IMG/VR virus record: IMGVR_UViG_3300044800_000301
Location: 1 to 32,466 of that record
Direction: 5' to 3' (one strand)
Origin: a virus
Length of the DNA: 32,466 bases
Each line of letters opens with the position of its first letter. Position 1 is the first letter of the stretch. Shown one piece after another: positions 14,445 through 21,683 of this stretch. A program made the translations under genes and the position numbers. The notes under the pieces were generated by a model. That model had not been told where the DNA came from, did no database searches, and worked only from the letters and a program-made list of their open reading frames with translations.

Positions 14445-14864
14445 ATGCACCAGGTCAAGAGTCTTCGCCGGAACATCATCCCGTCCACGGCGATGACGAC
14501 CGGCCAGACACTCACGTCGAAAACCGAGCAGGCGCTCTATGGGCGCGGCATCCGGCTGTACGTCACGCTCTCTTCGGTGGGTACTGCGAGCGGCAACGAT
14601 CTGCTGCACCTATGCGCGGTGCCTCCCGGCGCCATCACGCCGGTGCCCCTGGTGGGATTCACGGGCGCCGCGTTGCTTTCGACGGCGGGCACGTTCATGT
14701 TCGACTTCTATCCTGGGGCATGGCTGCCGGCATCAGGGCTGTCAGCCAACGGGTGCCTGAAGGGCGCGGCGGGCGTGGAGCTGCCGGGAAGTTGGGCGGT
14801 CCAACTGACGATGGCGACGGGATCGAGCGCCACCGTGGTGGTGGACGCGGAGTTGCTACCGTAG
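14445..14864 (+). CDS. Beta-rich structural-type protein
   Basis: A 139-aa protein starting at ATG 14445, just 9 nt after the previous stop, with AGGGG upstream. After a basic N-terminus (MHQVKSLRRNIIPS), the sequence alternates as a beta-sandwich (IRLYVTLSSVGTASGNDLLH, GTFMFDFYPGAWLP, SWAVQLTMATGSSATVVVDA). No family is named with certainty. The location and composition suggest a minor virion or decoration protein. Confidence 0.6.
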   Translation: MHQVKSLRRNIIPSTAMTTGQTLTSKTEQALYGRGIRLYVTLSSVGTASGNDLLHLCAVPPGAITPVPLVGFTGAALLSTAGTFMFDFYPGAWLPASGLSANGCLKGAAGVELPGSWAVQLTMATGSSATVVVDAELLP

Positions 14865-14901
14865 CACTCTGCTGTCGAATTGAACCGTAGGAGGGCGCGC
14901 C

Positions 14902-15225
14902 TTGTACGTCGGAACCTTTACGGCCACCCAAGCGCCGGCGGCGCCTACGCCGATCACGGCCGCGAGTTTCACCACCCTCATCGTCGTGGGCGAAGATCCG
15001 AGCGTCGCCAACTGGCCGACGACGCCTTACAACGTCTGGAAAGTGACGGCGGCGGGCGCCACGGTGGGACCGCGCCGGGTGGCAGTGGGGCGCGAGTACG
15101 CCTTTGAGTCGCGCGGGGCGCCGTTCGCGCAGGGGCAGGTGGTCGGCTACATTCAGCCGATCACTACCAGCACGTTCTTCCAGGATGAGCACGCGGTGGG
15201 GAGGCCGGTAGGGTATGCCCAGTGA
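14902..15225 (+). CDS. Small structural-type hypothetical protein
   Basis: A 107-aa protein from TTG 14902, preceded by AGGAGGGCGCGCC. It is rich in Thr, Ala, Gly and Val, with beta-type alternation (YVGTFTATQAPAAPTPITAA, SFTTLIVVGED, NVWKVTAAG). No function is recognised. Its end overlaps the next gene start by 11 nt. Confidence 0.55.
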   Translation: MYVGTFTATQAPAAPTPITAASFTTLIVVGEDPSVANWPTTPYNVWKVTAAGATVGPRRVAVGREYAFESRGAPFAQGQVVGYIQPITTSTFFQDEHAVGRPVGYAQ

Positions 15226-16126
15226 GCGCGTGAAGGTCGATAGTTTTCCTGAGTTGGCCCGGCTCGTGGGCCACGAGCTCAGCGTAGAGGTTCCAGCCGC
15301 GGCGCTGGAGCTGTTGCGCGGGGATCCCGGATTCGCGCACCTCGAGGAAGCCGAGCGGGAAGCGGCCATGATCTTTGCGGCGCTGACCCACCCGGCCTGG
15401 CGAAAGGCAGATCTGGTTCCGCAGGTTGAATTGCCGATGGTGGACGCCGGGACCGCGCAGCCAGCGGATCCAACAGCGGCGAATTCGCCGACCGGCGCCG
15501 GCGCGCGGCTCGGCGAGTGGCTCTGGCGCGCGGCGGTGCTGGCGATTCTGCTATGGATGGCAGTTGGCGCGGCGCATTGCCAGAACAACAGCTTTCTTGC
15601 GCAGGGGCTCGACGGGAGCGGCAACGTGGTAGCGACCTTCCCCTCAGTGCTGCGGTTGAAGCCAGGGAGTAATTGCGCCCTCAGTGTTTTGGGTACCGTC
15701 CTGACAATCAACTGCTACCCGAACCCCACGGCTTGCGAGGTGGTCTTCGGAGGCACCAGCGCGCTGGCGGCTCCCATCCCGAGCGATGACGCGATGCCCT
15801 CGGTCTGCGGAAACCAGATCGGCGTGGACATGAAGGTTACGTCGGTAGCCTGCAAAGCCTGTGAGGATTCGACCTGCGCGACCTACTCTGGATCAAGCAC
15901 TGTGGACGTGCTGGCAAGCGGGGGCGGATCGATACTGTCGGCGCCCTTGACCTGCGGCGCCGGGGTTTGGGCGGCTGGAGCAGTGAGCGGCACGCCTCTG
16001 GTGCACCCGTTCGGGGCGGATGGGATCACATGCGCGAGCGGGCCGTGCACGTTGGACGTCCAGATGGTGACACCGGACGGCCTCGCGAAGTATATTGTAG
16101 TGAGGATTGGCCGAAGCGTGAACTGA
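15215..16126 (+). CDS. Membrane-anchored or secreted Cys-rich protein
   Basis: A 303-aa protein in two parts. Residues 1-100 are cytoplasmic-looking and helical (SFPELARLVGHELSVEVPAA, then ALELLRG). A hydrophobic segment follows at about 103-122 (WLWRAAVLAILLWMAVGAAH), then a Cys-rich domain of 180 residues (NCYPNPTACEVVF, VACKACEDSTCATY, GITCASGPCTLDV). The internal GTG at 15537 would produce a normal signal-peptide protein (VLAILLWMAVGAAHC), so an alternative start could make a second, exported product. The Cys pairs suggest disulfides outside the cytoplasm. No family is recognised. The stop overlaps the next start (TGATG). Confidence 0.65.
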   Translation: MPSERVKVDSFPELARLVGHELSVEVPAAALELLRGDPGFAHLEEAEREAAMIFAALTHPAWRKADLVPQVELPMVDAGTAQPADPTAANSPTGAGARLGEWLWRAAVLAILLWMAVGAAHCQNNSFLAQGLDGSGNVVATFPSVLRLKPGSNCALSVLGTVLTINCYPNPTACEVVFGGTSALAAPIPSDDAMPSVCGNQIGVDMKVTSVACKACEDSTCATYSGSSTVDVLASGGGSILSAPLTCGAGVWAAGAVSGTPLVHPFGADGITCASGPCTLDVQMVTPDGLAKYIVVRIGRSVN

Positions 16127-16524
16127 TGGCTCGATGGGCAATCGCACTACTGCTGGCGGCGACGGCACACGCGGGGCAGTTGATCTGCACCGGCGGCGAC
16201 TTCACCCTCGAAACCGGCGGCACTCTGACTATCGTTTTAGGCGTAGACGCTGGAGTGTCCGGCAACGTGGCAGTCACCGGGAGTTGCCCGGTGATTTTAA
16301 TGGGAACTCTCACCATCGGGCAAGGTGTCGTTCCGTTGACGGGACTGCCCTACGGATCGCACTTTCACTTATTCCAATCCAGTGGTGCGGTGGCAGGCTA
16401 CACCGACCCGACCAAGCGGGCATTGGTGTGGCCGGCGCTCCCGCTGGATTGGTACGTGGTGTATGGGCCGCACGATGTCTGGCTCGTCAAGACCCGGATT
16501 CAGCACAGGGTGACGCTCAGATGA
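16126..16524 (+). CDS. Secreted beta-rich protein with Sec signal peptide
   Basis: A 132-aa protein with a clear signal peptide, MARWAIALLLAATAHAG, and an AHA cleavage site after residue 16. Its mature part is Gly/Thr/Val-rich and beta-like (GGDFTLETGGTLTIVLGVDA, GTLTIGQGVVPL), ending in a Tyr/Trp-containing segment, PLDWYVVYGPHDVWLVKTR. The start is set by the TGATG overlap at 16126. It is unusual for a tailed-phage virion operon to encode exported proteins. It could be an envelope protein, a lysogenic conversion product or a glycan binder. Not recognised. Confidence 0.65.
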   Translation: MARWAIALLLAATAHAGQLICTGGDFTLETGGTLTIVLGVDAGVSGNVAVTGSCPVILMGTLTIGQGVVPLTGLPYGSHFHLFQSSGAVAGYTDPTKRALVWPALPLDWYVVYGPHDVWLVKTRIQHRVTLR

Positions 16525-16838
16525 TGAGTTCGAGGTCTTACGCGGAGCATCGGAGGCTGACGAGGCTGGCGCGTTGGACGCGGGAAGCGCAAGAGTTTGT
16601 GATCCCGCGCGTCTTTTTGGCGAATAGTCCGGCATGGGGGCGATACGCACCGCCGTGGTGGCGGTCATTCTTTCGGGCGCGGCACTGGCCCAGACGGTCA
16701 TTGTTCCATCGCAGAGTTCGCCGGCCGTCTCAACGAGCTGGCTCTACTACAACAAGATGCGGTGGGCGGGAGCGTGGAGCGGCAGCGCCACGTACAGTAG
16801 CCAGGAAGTGGTCACTTACGCGGGCTATACCTACGTAA
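16521..16838 (+). CDS. Possible overlapping small ORF
   Basis: ATG 16521 overlaps the previous stop (ATGA), and the frame runs 105 aa, MMSSRSYAEHRRLTRLARWT onward, strongly basic and Trp/Arg-rich. The first 38 codons fill the only gap (109 nt) before the spike gene. The rest overlaps that gene's signal peptide by 205 nt in another frame. Translational coupling supports use of this start, but the overlapping end looks like out-of-frame sequence. It may be a short real gene that lost its stop, or a spurious ORF. Confidence 0.3.
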   Translation: MMSSRSYAEHRRLTRLARWTREAQEFVIPRVFLANSPAWGRYAPPWWRSFFRARHWPRRSLFHRRVRRPSQRAGSTTTRCGGRERGAAAPRTVARKWSLTRAIPT

Positions 16839-19060
16839 GCAGCGCGGTCCTGAACTTCAACCACGCGCCGGCGCCGGGCGGCACGGCATATTGGGCGCAG
16901 CTTCCTACGATGAGCTCGGTCTGGGGCTCCATCGGCGGGACGATGGCCGCGCAGACGGACCTGGCGGCAGCGCTGGCCGCGCGCGAACCCAGCATCACCG
17001 CGGGAACCACGGCGCAGTTTTGGCGCGGTGACAAGAGCTGGCGCACGCTCGACACCGCGGCCGTGCCCGAAAACGGCAATTTATATTTCACGCCTGCGCA
17101 CGCGATCGCGGCGGTCTCCGGGACGAGCCCAATCTCGCTGAACTCGGGGACCGGGGCCTTTTCGTGTCCGACGTGCCTGGTGTCCACGAGCAGCTACGTG
17201 GATCCGCCCTGGCTCACCTTCACTTTGGCCGGCGGCCGCATCAGCGGCTGGCCGACGCCCACGGCGCAGGGGCAACATCTCCGCATCGCGTTCAATAAGG
17301 GCAACGACACCACCCTGGAGTACGCTTCGCCGACTGTCCTCAACCCGGACGATTACAACTTCCCGGCCCAGTCGCCCGCAGGGGAGCTGATCGAAGGGAA
17401 CACCACGATCACCTTGGCGCCGGTTCCGCAGGGCGTAAACTGGAACGATCCCGCAGACTCCCATCTTCTTTGGGTCGCTGGAACTGGGACACCAGAAGCC
17501 TGCCACATCCTCACGGCCGGTCCGGGCACGGCTATTGGCCACGCAACAACGGGTACGCTTACGATCACGTGCGCCAAGGAGCATAGCGCTGGCTGGACAA
17601 TCCAGAGCGTGGCGGGCGGTGGCCCGGAAGCAACACAACATGCGGTGGATTTGGGACTTTCCGGCGCGATCATCGAAATAGCCACGCCCATTCGGGCTCT
17701 CGCGAAGTGGACAATTTCGGACGGGAATTTTGTGTTGCGTGGCTCCAACCAGAATGCCAACGCCACGAGATACGCAAGCATCTGGAGGGCTTCGGGCTTC
17801 ACTACCGATCACATGATTTCTGTGATGGGAACCGCTTGGGTGACGTTTGAGGATATGGAAGTTGCTGCCCGCGACAGCACGGCACACTACGCCTCGATTT
17901 ATTGTGGGAGCGGTTCGGCGAAGATTGAGACAAATCGCGTCATCGTCACGACCGGATGGAAGGGCATCATTTCGGATGGCTGTGGTGGCACTATCCTAGA
18001 TCAGACGTTCTATTATAACGACAATTCCGCGGGCGACAAGGCGGCGGCTGGATTCACTTCAACTTGCACGACGGGCCAGAGTGCTTTTTTCATGAGTAAT
18101 AGTGGGTGTGAAGCAAATGGAAATCCAGAACTACCTGTCTGCGTTCAGCTGGATTGTGTTGATGGCCTGCGCCTTGATAACGTTCATGCGGGTGCGCAGA
18201 TTGGGCTGTTATTCGATCCATCTGGTCATCAGTACATTGCCAATGCGGAGATCAACGGCTTTGTCTGGGACGCGGTCAATGCGAGCTCCCTGATTGGGAT
18301 AGAGTTTGCGGGAACGCCCACACTGAGCGGATCGTACTACAGAAACATCAACGTCCACGGAGGGTGGATAAACTGCGAAGGCATCAGCGGGGCGCGCGGC
18401 ATCGACGTGGGGCAGTACTATCCAGGAACCAACCTCTACAGGCTGAACGTTTCCGGCGTGAACATCCAGGATTGCGGGGTAGGGGCCTCCGCAATCGACG
18501 TAGGGCGCATCGTCTCTCCGGGTGGGCTGTACTCGTTTACAGGCAACCAGGTTTCCAGCGGCAGTGCTGGTGGGAGTGGATTTCTGCTGAACAACAACGT
18601 CAGCACGGATACCCTGACGCTTGCAGGCAACACTATCACGGGGTTTAGCGCGGGGTTGAATCTTGCCAGCGCTGTGACGGACCTTCAGGCGGGAGGCAAC
18701 AACCTCACAGGGAACACCTACCCGATTGTGGCCCCGGTCTCGATCACGGGAACGATTGCGAACAACGCAGGCATCGACAGCGTGGTGGGTGCGGCGACGC
18801 TTAACGGCAGCACGCTCACGGTGCCCTTCAACCCAATCTGGGTCTTGCCTGCCGGCAGCAACAGCATCACCGGCATACTGATTTACCAGCCTTCGGGTTC
18901 ACGCGGGCACTTCCGCGTGCCCACCGTGGCGGAGGGGGGCGTGGCGGACGCCTTCACCGCCGGCGCGACCATCGGCAACACCGGCGTGGCGCTGGCTGGG
19001 AAGGTTTACGAGTGGTACATGGAAGGGGCGCTGTTCTGGATCTCGGGGAGCGGTTTCTGA
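16634..19060 (+). CDS. Spike/fibre-like protein with Sec signal and beta-helix
   Basis: An 808-aa protein. It begins with a clear signal peptide (MGAIRTAVVAVILSGAALA, Gln20 next). At about 43-91 is a module like chitin-binding CBM5/12 or phage fibre repeats: AWSGSATYSSQEVVTYAGYT then YWAQL. A short tail-fibre motif, FWRGDKSWRTLDTAAVPEN, follows near 130-150. Residues about 320-720 have right-handed beta-helix character, with stacked rungs such as GIISDGCGGTILDQTFYYND and NVSGVNIQDCGVG. The C-terminus is a Trp/Tyr/Gly domain. The middle segment (nt about 17750-18320) is AT-richer than the rest, as expected for an exchanged receptor-binding module. A host-surface glycan-binding role is likely. 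Why it carries a Sec signal is unexplained. Confidence 0.75.
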   Translation: MGAIRTAVVAVILSGAALAQTVIVPSQSSPAVSTSWLYYNKMRWAGAWSGSATYSSQEVVTYAGYTYVSSAVLNFNHAPAPGGTAYWAQLPTMSSVWGSIGGTMAAQTDLAAALAAREPSITAGTTAQFWRGDKSWRTLDTAAVPENGNLYFTPAHAIAAVSGTSPISLNSGTGAFSCPTCLVSTSSYVDPPWLTFTLAGGRISGWPTPTAQGQHLRIAFNKGNDTTLEYASPTVLNPDDYNFPAQSPAGELIEGNTTITLAPVPQGVNWNDPADSHLLWVAGTGTPEACHILTAGPGTAIGHATTGTLTITCAKEHSAGWTIQSVAGGGPEATQHAVDLGLSGAIIEIATPIRALAKWTISDGNFVLRGSNQNANATRYASIWRASGFTTDHMISVMGTAWVTFEDMEVAARDSTAHYASIYCGSGSAKIETNRVIVTTGWKGIISDGCGGTILDQTFYYNDNSAGDKAAAGFTSTCTTGQSAFFMSNSGCEANGNPELPVCVQLDCVDGLRLDNVHAGAQIGLLFDPSGHQYIANAEINGFVWDAVNASSLIGIEFAGTPTLSGSYYRNINVHGGWINCEGISGARGIDVGQYYPGTNLYRLNVSGVNIQDCGVGASAIDVGRIVSPGGLYSFTGNQVSSGSAGGSGFLLNNNVSTDTLTLAGNTITGFSAGLNLASAVTDLQAGGNNLTGNTYPIVAPVSITGTIANNAGIDSVVGAATLNGSTLTVPFNPIWVLPAGSNSITGILIYQPSGSRGHFRVPTVAEGGVADAFTAGATIGNTGVALAGKVYEWYMEGALFWISGSGF

Positions 19061-20028
19061 TGACCTGGGGACAACTACGTTTCCAACTCCAGATTTTCGG
19101 TCCGGGCGTGAGTGGCGACCTGCTCGACGCCGCCCTCAACTCGCGGTACGAGCAAGTGCTGGAGGCGACCGACTGGAGCGGAATGGAGGCCCACGCCACC
19201 ATCCAAACCACCGCGGGCTACCAATCCGGAGCCGACACGGTTACGCTCAGAGTGGGCTCGGCCGACGTGGCCGGATCCGGCACCGCGTTCGGCGCGGCCA
19301 CGGTGGGGATGCGCTTTTACCGGCCCGGCGACACCGCGATCTATACGGTGATACCGGGGACGACGGCCAATTTGCTGACACTCGACCGGCCTTACGAGGG
19401 CAACAGCGGCGCGGCGGCGGGGACGGTCTACACGGGCGCGGCGTATGTGCTGATGCAGAACGTGTACGCGCTGCCGGCGGACGTACGCTCGATCTCGACG
19501 GTGCTCGACCCGGTCGTGGGGCTGCCGCTCGAGAAATTCTCGAAAGACCAATTGGACGCGAGCGCGGGACTGCGCACGCTGGTGGACGATCCCAGAGTGT
19601 ACGCGGCCTACGACGATTCGGACGAAGCGAATCCGCCGGTGCTCAAGCAGATCGAGTTTTACCCGCCTCCACTGATGGCGCGTGGCTACCTGCTGGCCTA
19701 CTTGCGCGCGGCCGCGGGTTTCGACGGGTCGGCTACGGGATCTTCACCGCTGCCGTTCGTGTCGGACACGGTGTTGCTCTATGGGTGCCGGGCGGACATC
19801 GCGGCTCACCTGGCCAACGAAGCGGCCCGGGGGGGCGACGCCGCGGCGTGCGGCGCGCACCTGATGGTCGCCAAGGCTCAGGAGGCTAAGTACCAGGAGG
19901 AACTCGCCAAGCTGCTGCGCGTGGAGCATTGCGAACGACGCCCGAGAGTGGCGCTTCGGATGGCGAATCGGTTTACGCGGCATCGGATGGCGAGGGCATC
20001 GCGGGGATTGCGCCGGATTTATCCATGA
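19060..20028 (+). CDS. Connector/adaptor-like protein 1
   Basis: A 322-aa protein. ATG 19060 overlaps the previous stop (TGATG), which fixes the start (the frame upstream is a shadow). It begins MTWGQLRFQLQIFGPGVSGD and continues with LLDAALNSRYEQVLEATDWS, a helical start like head-to-tail adaptor proteins. The centre is beta-rich. Near 195-255 is the segment IEFYPPP...YLLAYLRA...LPFVSDTVLLYGCRADIAAHL, which the next two genes resemble. The function is likely to join portal and tail. The C-terminal 30 residues are Arg-rich and overlap the next gene only at its ATGA. Confidence 0.65.
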   Translation: MTWGQLRFQLQIFGPGVSGDLLDAALNSRYEQVLEATDWSGMEAHATIQTTAGYQSGADTVTLRVGSADVAGSGTAFGAATVGMRFYRPGDTAIYTVIPGTTANLLTLDRPYEGNSGAAAGTVYTGAAYVLMQNVYALPADVRSISTVLDPVVGLPLEKFSKDQLDASAGLRTLVDDPRVYAAYDDSDEANPPVLKQIEFYPPPLMARGYLLAYLRAAAGFDGSATGSSPLPFVSDTVLLYGCRADIAAHLANEAARGGDAAACGAHLMVAKAQEAKYQEELAKLLRVEHCERRPRVALRMANRFTRHRMARASRGLRRIYP

Positions 20029-20750
20029 ACCTGGCCACGATGTACGGGCTGGTCTCCCAGAGACTGAATGAAGGGCAGACGGGCTTCGTATCCTACCCCA
20101 AGGCGGAGATCATTGCGGCAGTTAACGAGGCGCAGCGCTTCTTCTGTCTGCTGACCCTGGGGCTGGAGATTACCCAGACGTGGACCGTCCCGGGGTTTGC
20201 GCCGGGCGCGCAGAATACCATTTTTCGGATGCTGACAGTTTTCCCGGACTGGATTTGCCCGCTTCGGATCACGACAACGGCCGGCGCCAAAGTGCGTCCG
20301 GCGCGGTTGGAGGATCTAGCCGCCCTCGATAGCCAATGGATGATGTCCCTTGGCGCTCCCAAGCGGTATGCGAGCCGCGGAGTGGACCTGGTGGCGTTGT
20401 ATCCCCAGCCGAGCGCCGCGACGCCCCTGGCGGTTACGTATGCGCGAGCGCCGGTGCTCGTAGTAAACGATGGCGACGTGCCGGAACTCCCGGACGAGTA
20501 TCACCCGCGCCTGGTGGACTACGGAATCTATCGGTTGCGCCAGGGTGAGGGGGCGCAGGAATTCGAGGCGGCGCTGGCGTTGTTCGGCTCCTTCCTCGAC
20601 GGGGCCACGCACTACGGCAACTACGTCCGGTCGCGCAACCTGGGAAGCCGTTACGACACGGTGCCGATCGAGCTCGATAAGTTCGACCGGTCGCAGGTGC
20701 CGCAGTTGCGCAAGAACGTAATGCCCGGGGGAAAACCGCGCGATGGTTGA
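20025..20750 (+). CDS. Connector/adaptor-like protein 2
   Basis: A 241-aa protein from ATG 20025 (ATGA overlap). The upstream extension to 19929 in the same frame lies inside the previous gene and is rejected. An N-terminal helix (MNLATMYGLVSQRLNEGQTG) precedes AEIIAAVNEAQRFFCLLTLG. A C-terminal part has VDLVALYPQPSAATPLAVTY, then ELPDEYHPRLVDYGIYRLRQ, matching the pattern 'aromatic-YPxP ... LPxxxxxxLxxY' of the flanking proteins. P22 gp4-like adaptors are a likely analogue. The stop overlaps the next start by 8 nt. Confidence 0.7.
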   Translation: MNLATMYGLVSQRLNEGQTGFVSYPKAEIIAAVNEAQRFFCLLTLGLEITQTWTVPGFAPGAQNTIFRMLTVFPDWICPLRITTTAGAKVRPARLEDLAALDSQWMMSLGAPKRYASRGVDLVALYPQPSAATPLAVTYARAPVLVVNDGDVPELPDEYHPRLVDYGIYRLRQGEGAQEFEAALALFGSFLDGATHYGNYVRSRNLGSRYDTVPIELDKFDRSQVPQLRKNVMPGGKPRDG

Positions 20751-21390
20751 CGTCTCCAGCTCGCTATCGGACGCGGTGTTCCGGCTAGGGTTCCAGAACC
20801 TGGGCGACTCGCAGGCTTCCGAGGCCTGGGTGTCCAGCGCCGAACTCTACCAATTTGTTGACGATGCGTTGAAACATCTGTCGTATCAGGCGGGCATCTT
20901 CGTGGGGCTGGACACTTCCGTGGCGGTAGCGGCGGGGACCGCGGTTTACGTCCTGCCGGCTTCCCACGTCTTCACGATTTTCGCGTGGGTGGCGCCGCAG
21001 GCGGGAGTGGGCGGGAGCAATCAAGCCTTGCGGGCTACACCCGTGGGATCCCTGTTCGCGCTGGATGAGACCTGGGCGACGACCACGGGCGAGGCGCGCC
21101 GCTACTCGCTCGATGCCGGCTCGGTGGGAACGGTGACGGTCTACCCGATTCCGCTGAACAGCGGGACGCTGAATCAGATCTGCCAGGAGTTCCCGGGAAC
21201 GGTATCGGCCGGGGCCCCGCAGGTGGCTACGCTGCCGAGCGTGCTACAGGACTATCTCACCTACGCGATGCTGGCCGGCGCTCGGGGTAAAGAGAGCGAC
21301 TACGCGCTGCCGGAGATGGCGGCGCACTTCCGCGAGCGGATGGAGCTGTACGAGCGGATCATCGAGCATCTGTGGGGGCAGGGGCAATGA
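20743..21390 (+). CDS. Connector/adaptor-like protein 3
   Basis: A 215-aa protein, ATG 20743. The N-terminal helix includes AELYQFVDDALKHLSYQAG. It has the shared C-terminal pattern seen in the two preceding genes: VTVYPIPLNSGTLNQICQEF, then TLPSVLQDYLTYAMLAGARG and a long helix, EMAAHFRERMELYERIIEHL. Its last 32 nt overlap the convergent minus-strand gene. It is probably another member of the portal-tail joining set. Confidence 0.65.
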   Translation: MVDVSSSLSDAVFRLGFQNLGDSQASEAWVSSAELYQFVDDALKHLSYQAGIFVGLDTSVAVAAGTAVYVLPASHVFTIFAWVAPQAGVGGSNQALRATPVGSLFALDETWATTTGEARRYSLDAGSVGTVTVYPIPLNSGTLNQICQEFPGTVSAGAPQVATLPSVLQDYLTYAMLAGARGKESDYALPEMAAHFRERMELYERIIEHLWGQGQ

Positions 21391-21643
21391 GCGGTTCGAA
21401 CTGCACACATCCGAACTCCGGCCGGGTGAACAGGGCTGCTAGAAAGCCCGATCCGTCGCGCGCTTGGGCCATGCCGAGGGCGGTTTTGTGCTCGTCAGTG
21501 GCGAAGACGGTTGGCAAACAGACGCGGTACTTGGCTGCCTCCGGACCGAACGGGCCATGCAGGCCCCGAAGTCCGAACTCGAACTCCGGCAAATCGTCGG
21601 CCTGGGTCAACGTCACCCAGTGTTTGCAGCTTCCACAATGCAC
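21359..21643 (-). CDS. Small Cys-containing protein on minus strand
   Basis: A 94-aa protein encoded against the operon. It starts MHCGSCKHWVTLTQADDLPE and ends in ALFTRPEFGCVQFEPLIAP. A CGSCKHW opening with a C-terminal xPxFGCVxFE is a pattern I recognise from a class of short Cys proteins in phages and bacteria (HCGxCxHW ... FGCVxxE), whose function is not known; zinc binding by two Cys pairs is possible. The GTG start is preceded by AGAGGTG, and TATACT lies 15 nt upstream of the start. The opposite frame at 21372-21665 looks like a shadow. It is convergent with the connector 3 gene, overlapping it by 32 nt. Confidence 0.65.
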   Translation of the reverse strand: MHCGSCKHWVTLTQADDLPEFEFGLRGLHGPFGPEAAKYRVCLPTVFATDEHKTALGMAQARDGSGFLAALFTRPEFGCVQFEPLIAPAPTDAR

Positions 21644-21683
21644 TACACACCTCTGCCCAGTATAACTGGCGAATTCCGCAGTA

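Noticed and set aside
21372-21665. 97-aa plus-strand ORF in the gap before the tail gene
   Set aside because: Asn/Pro/Ser/Arg-rich shadow of the better-supported minus-strand Cys protein.
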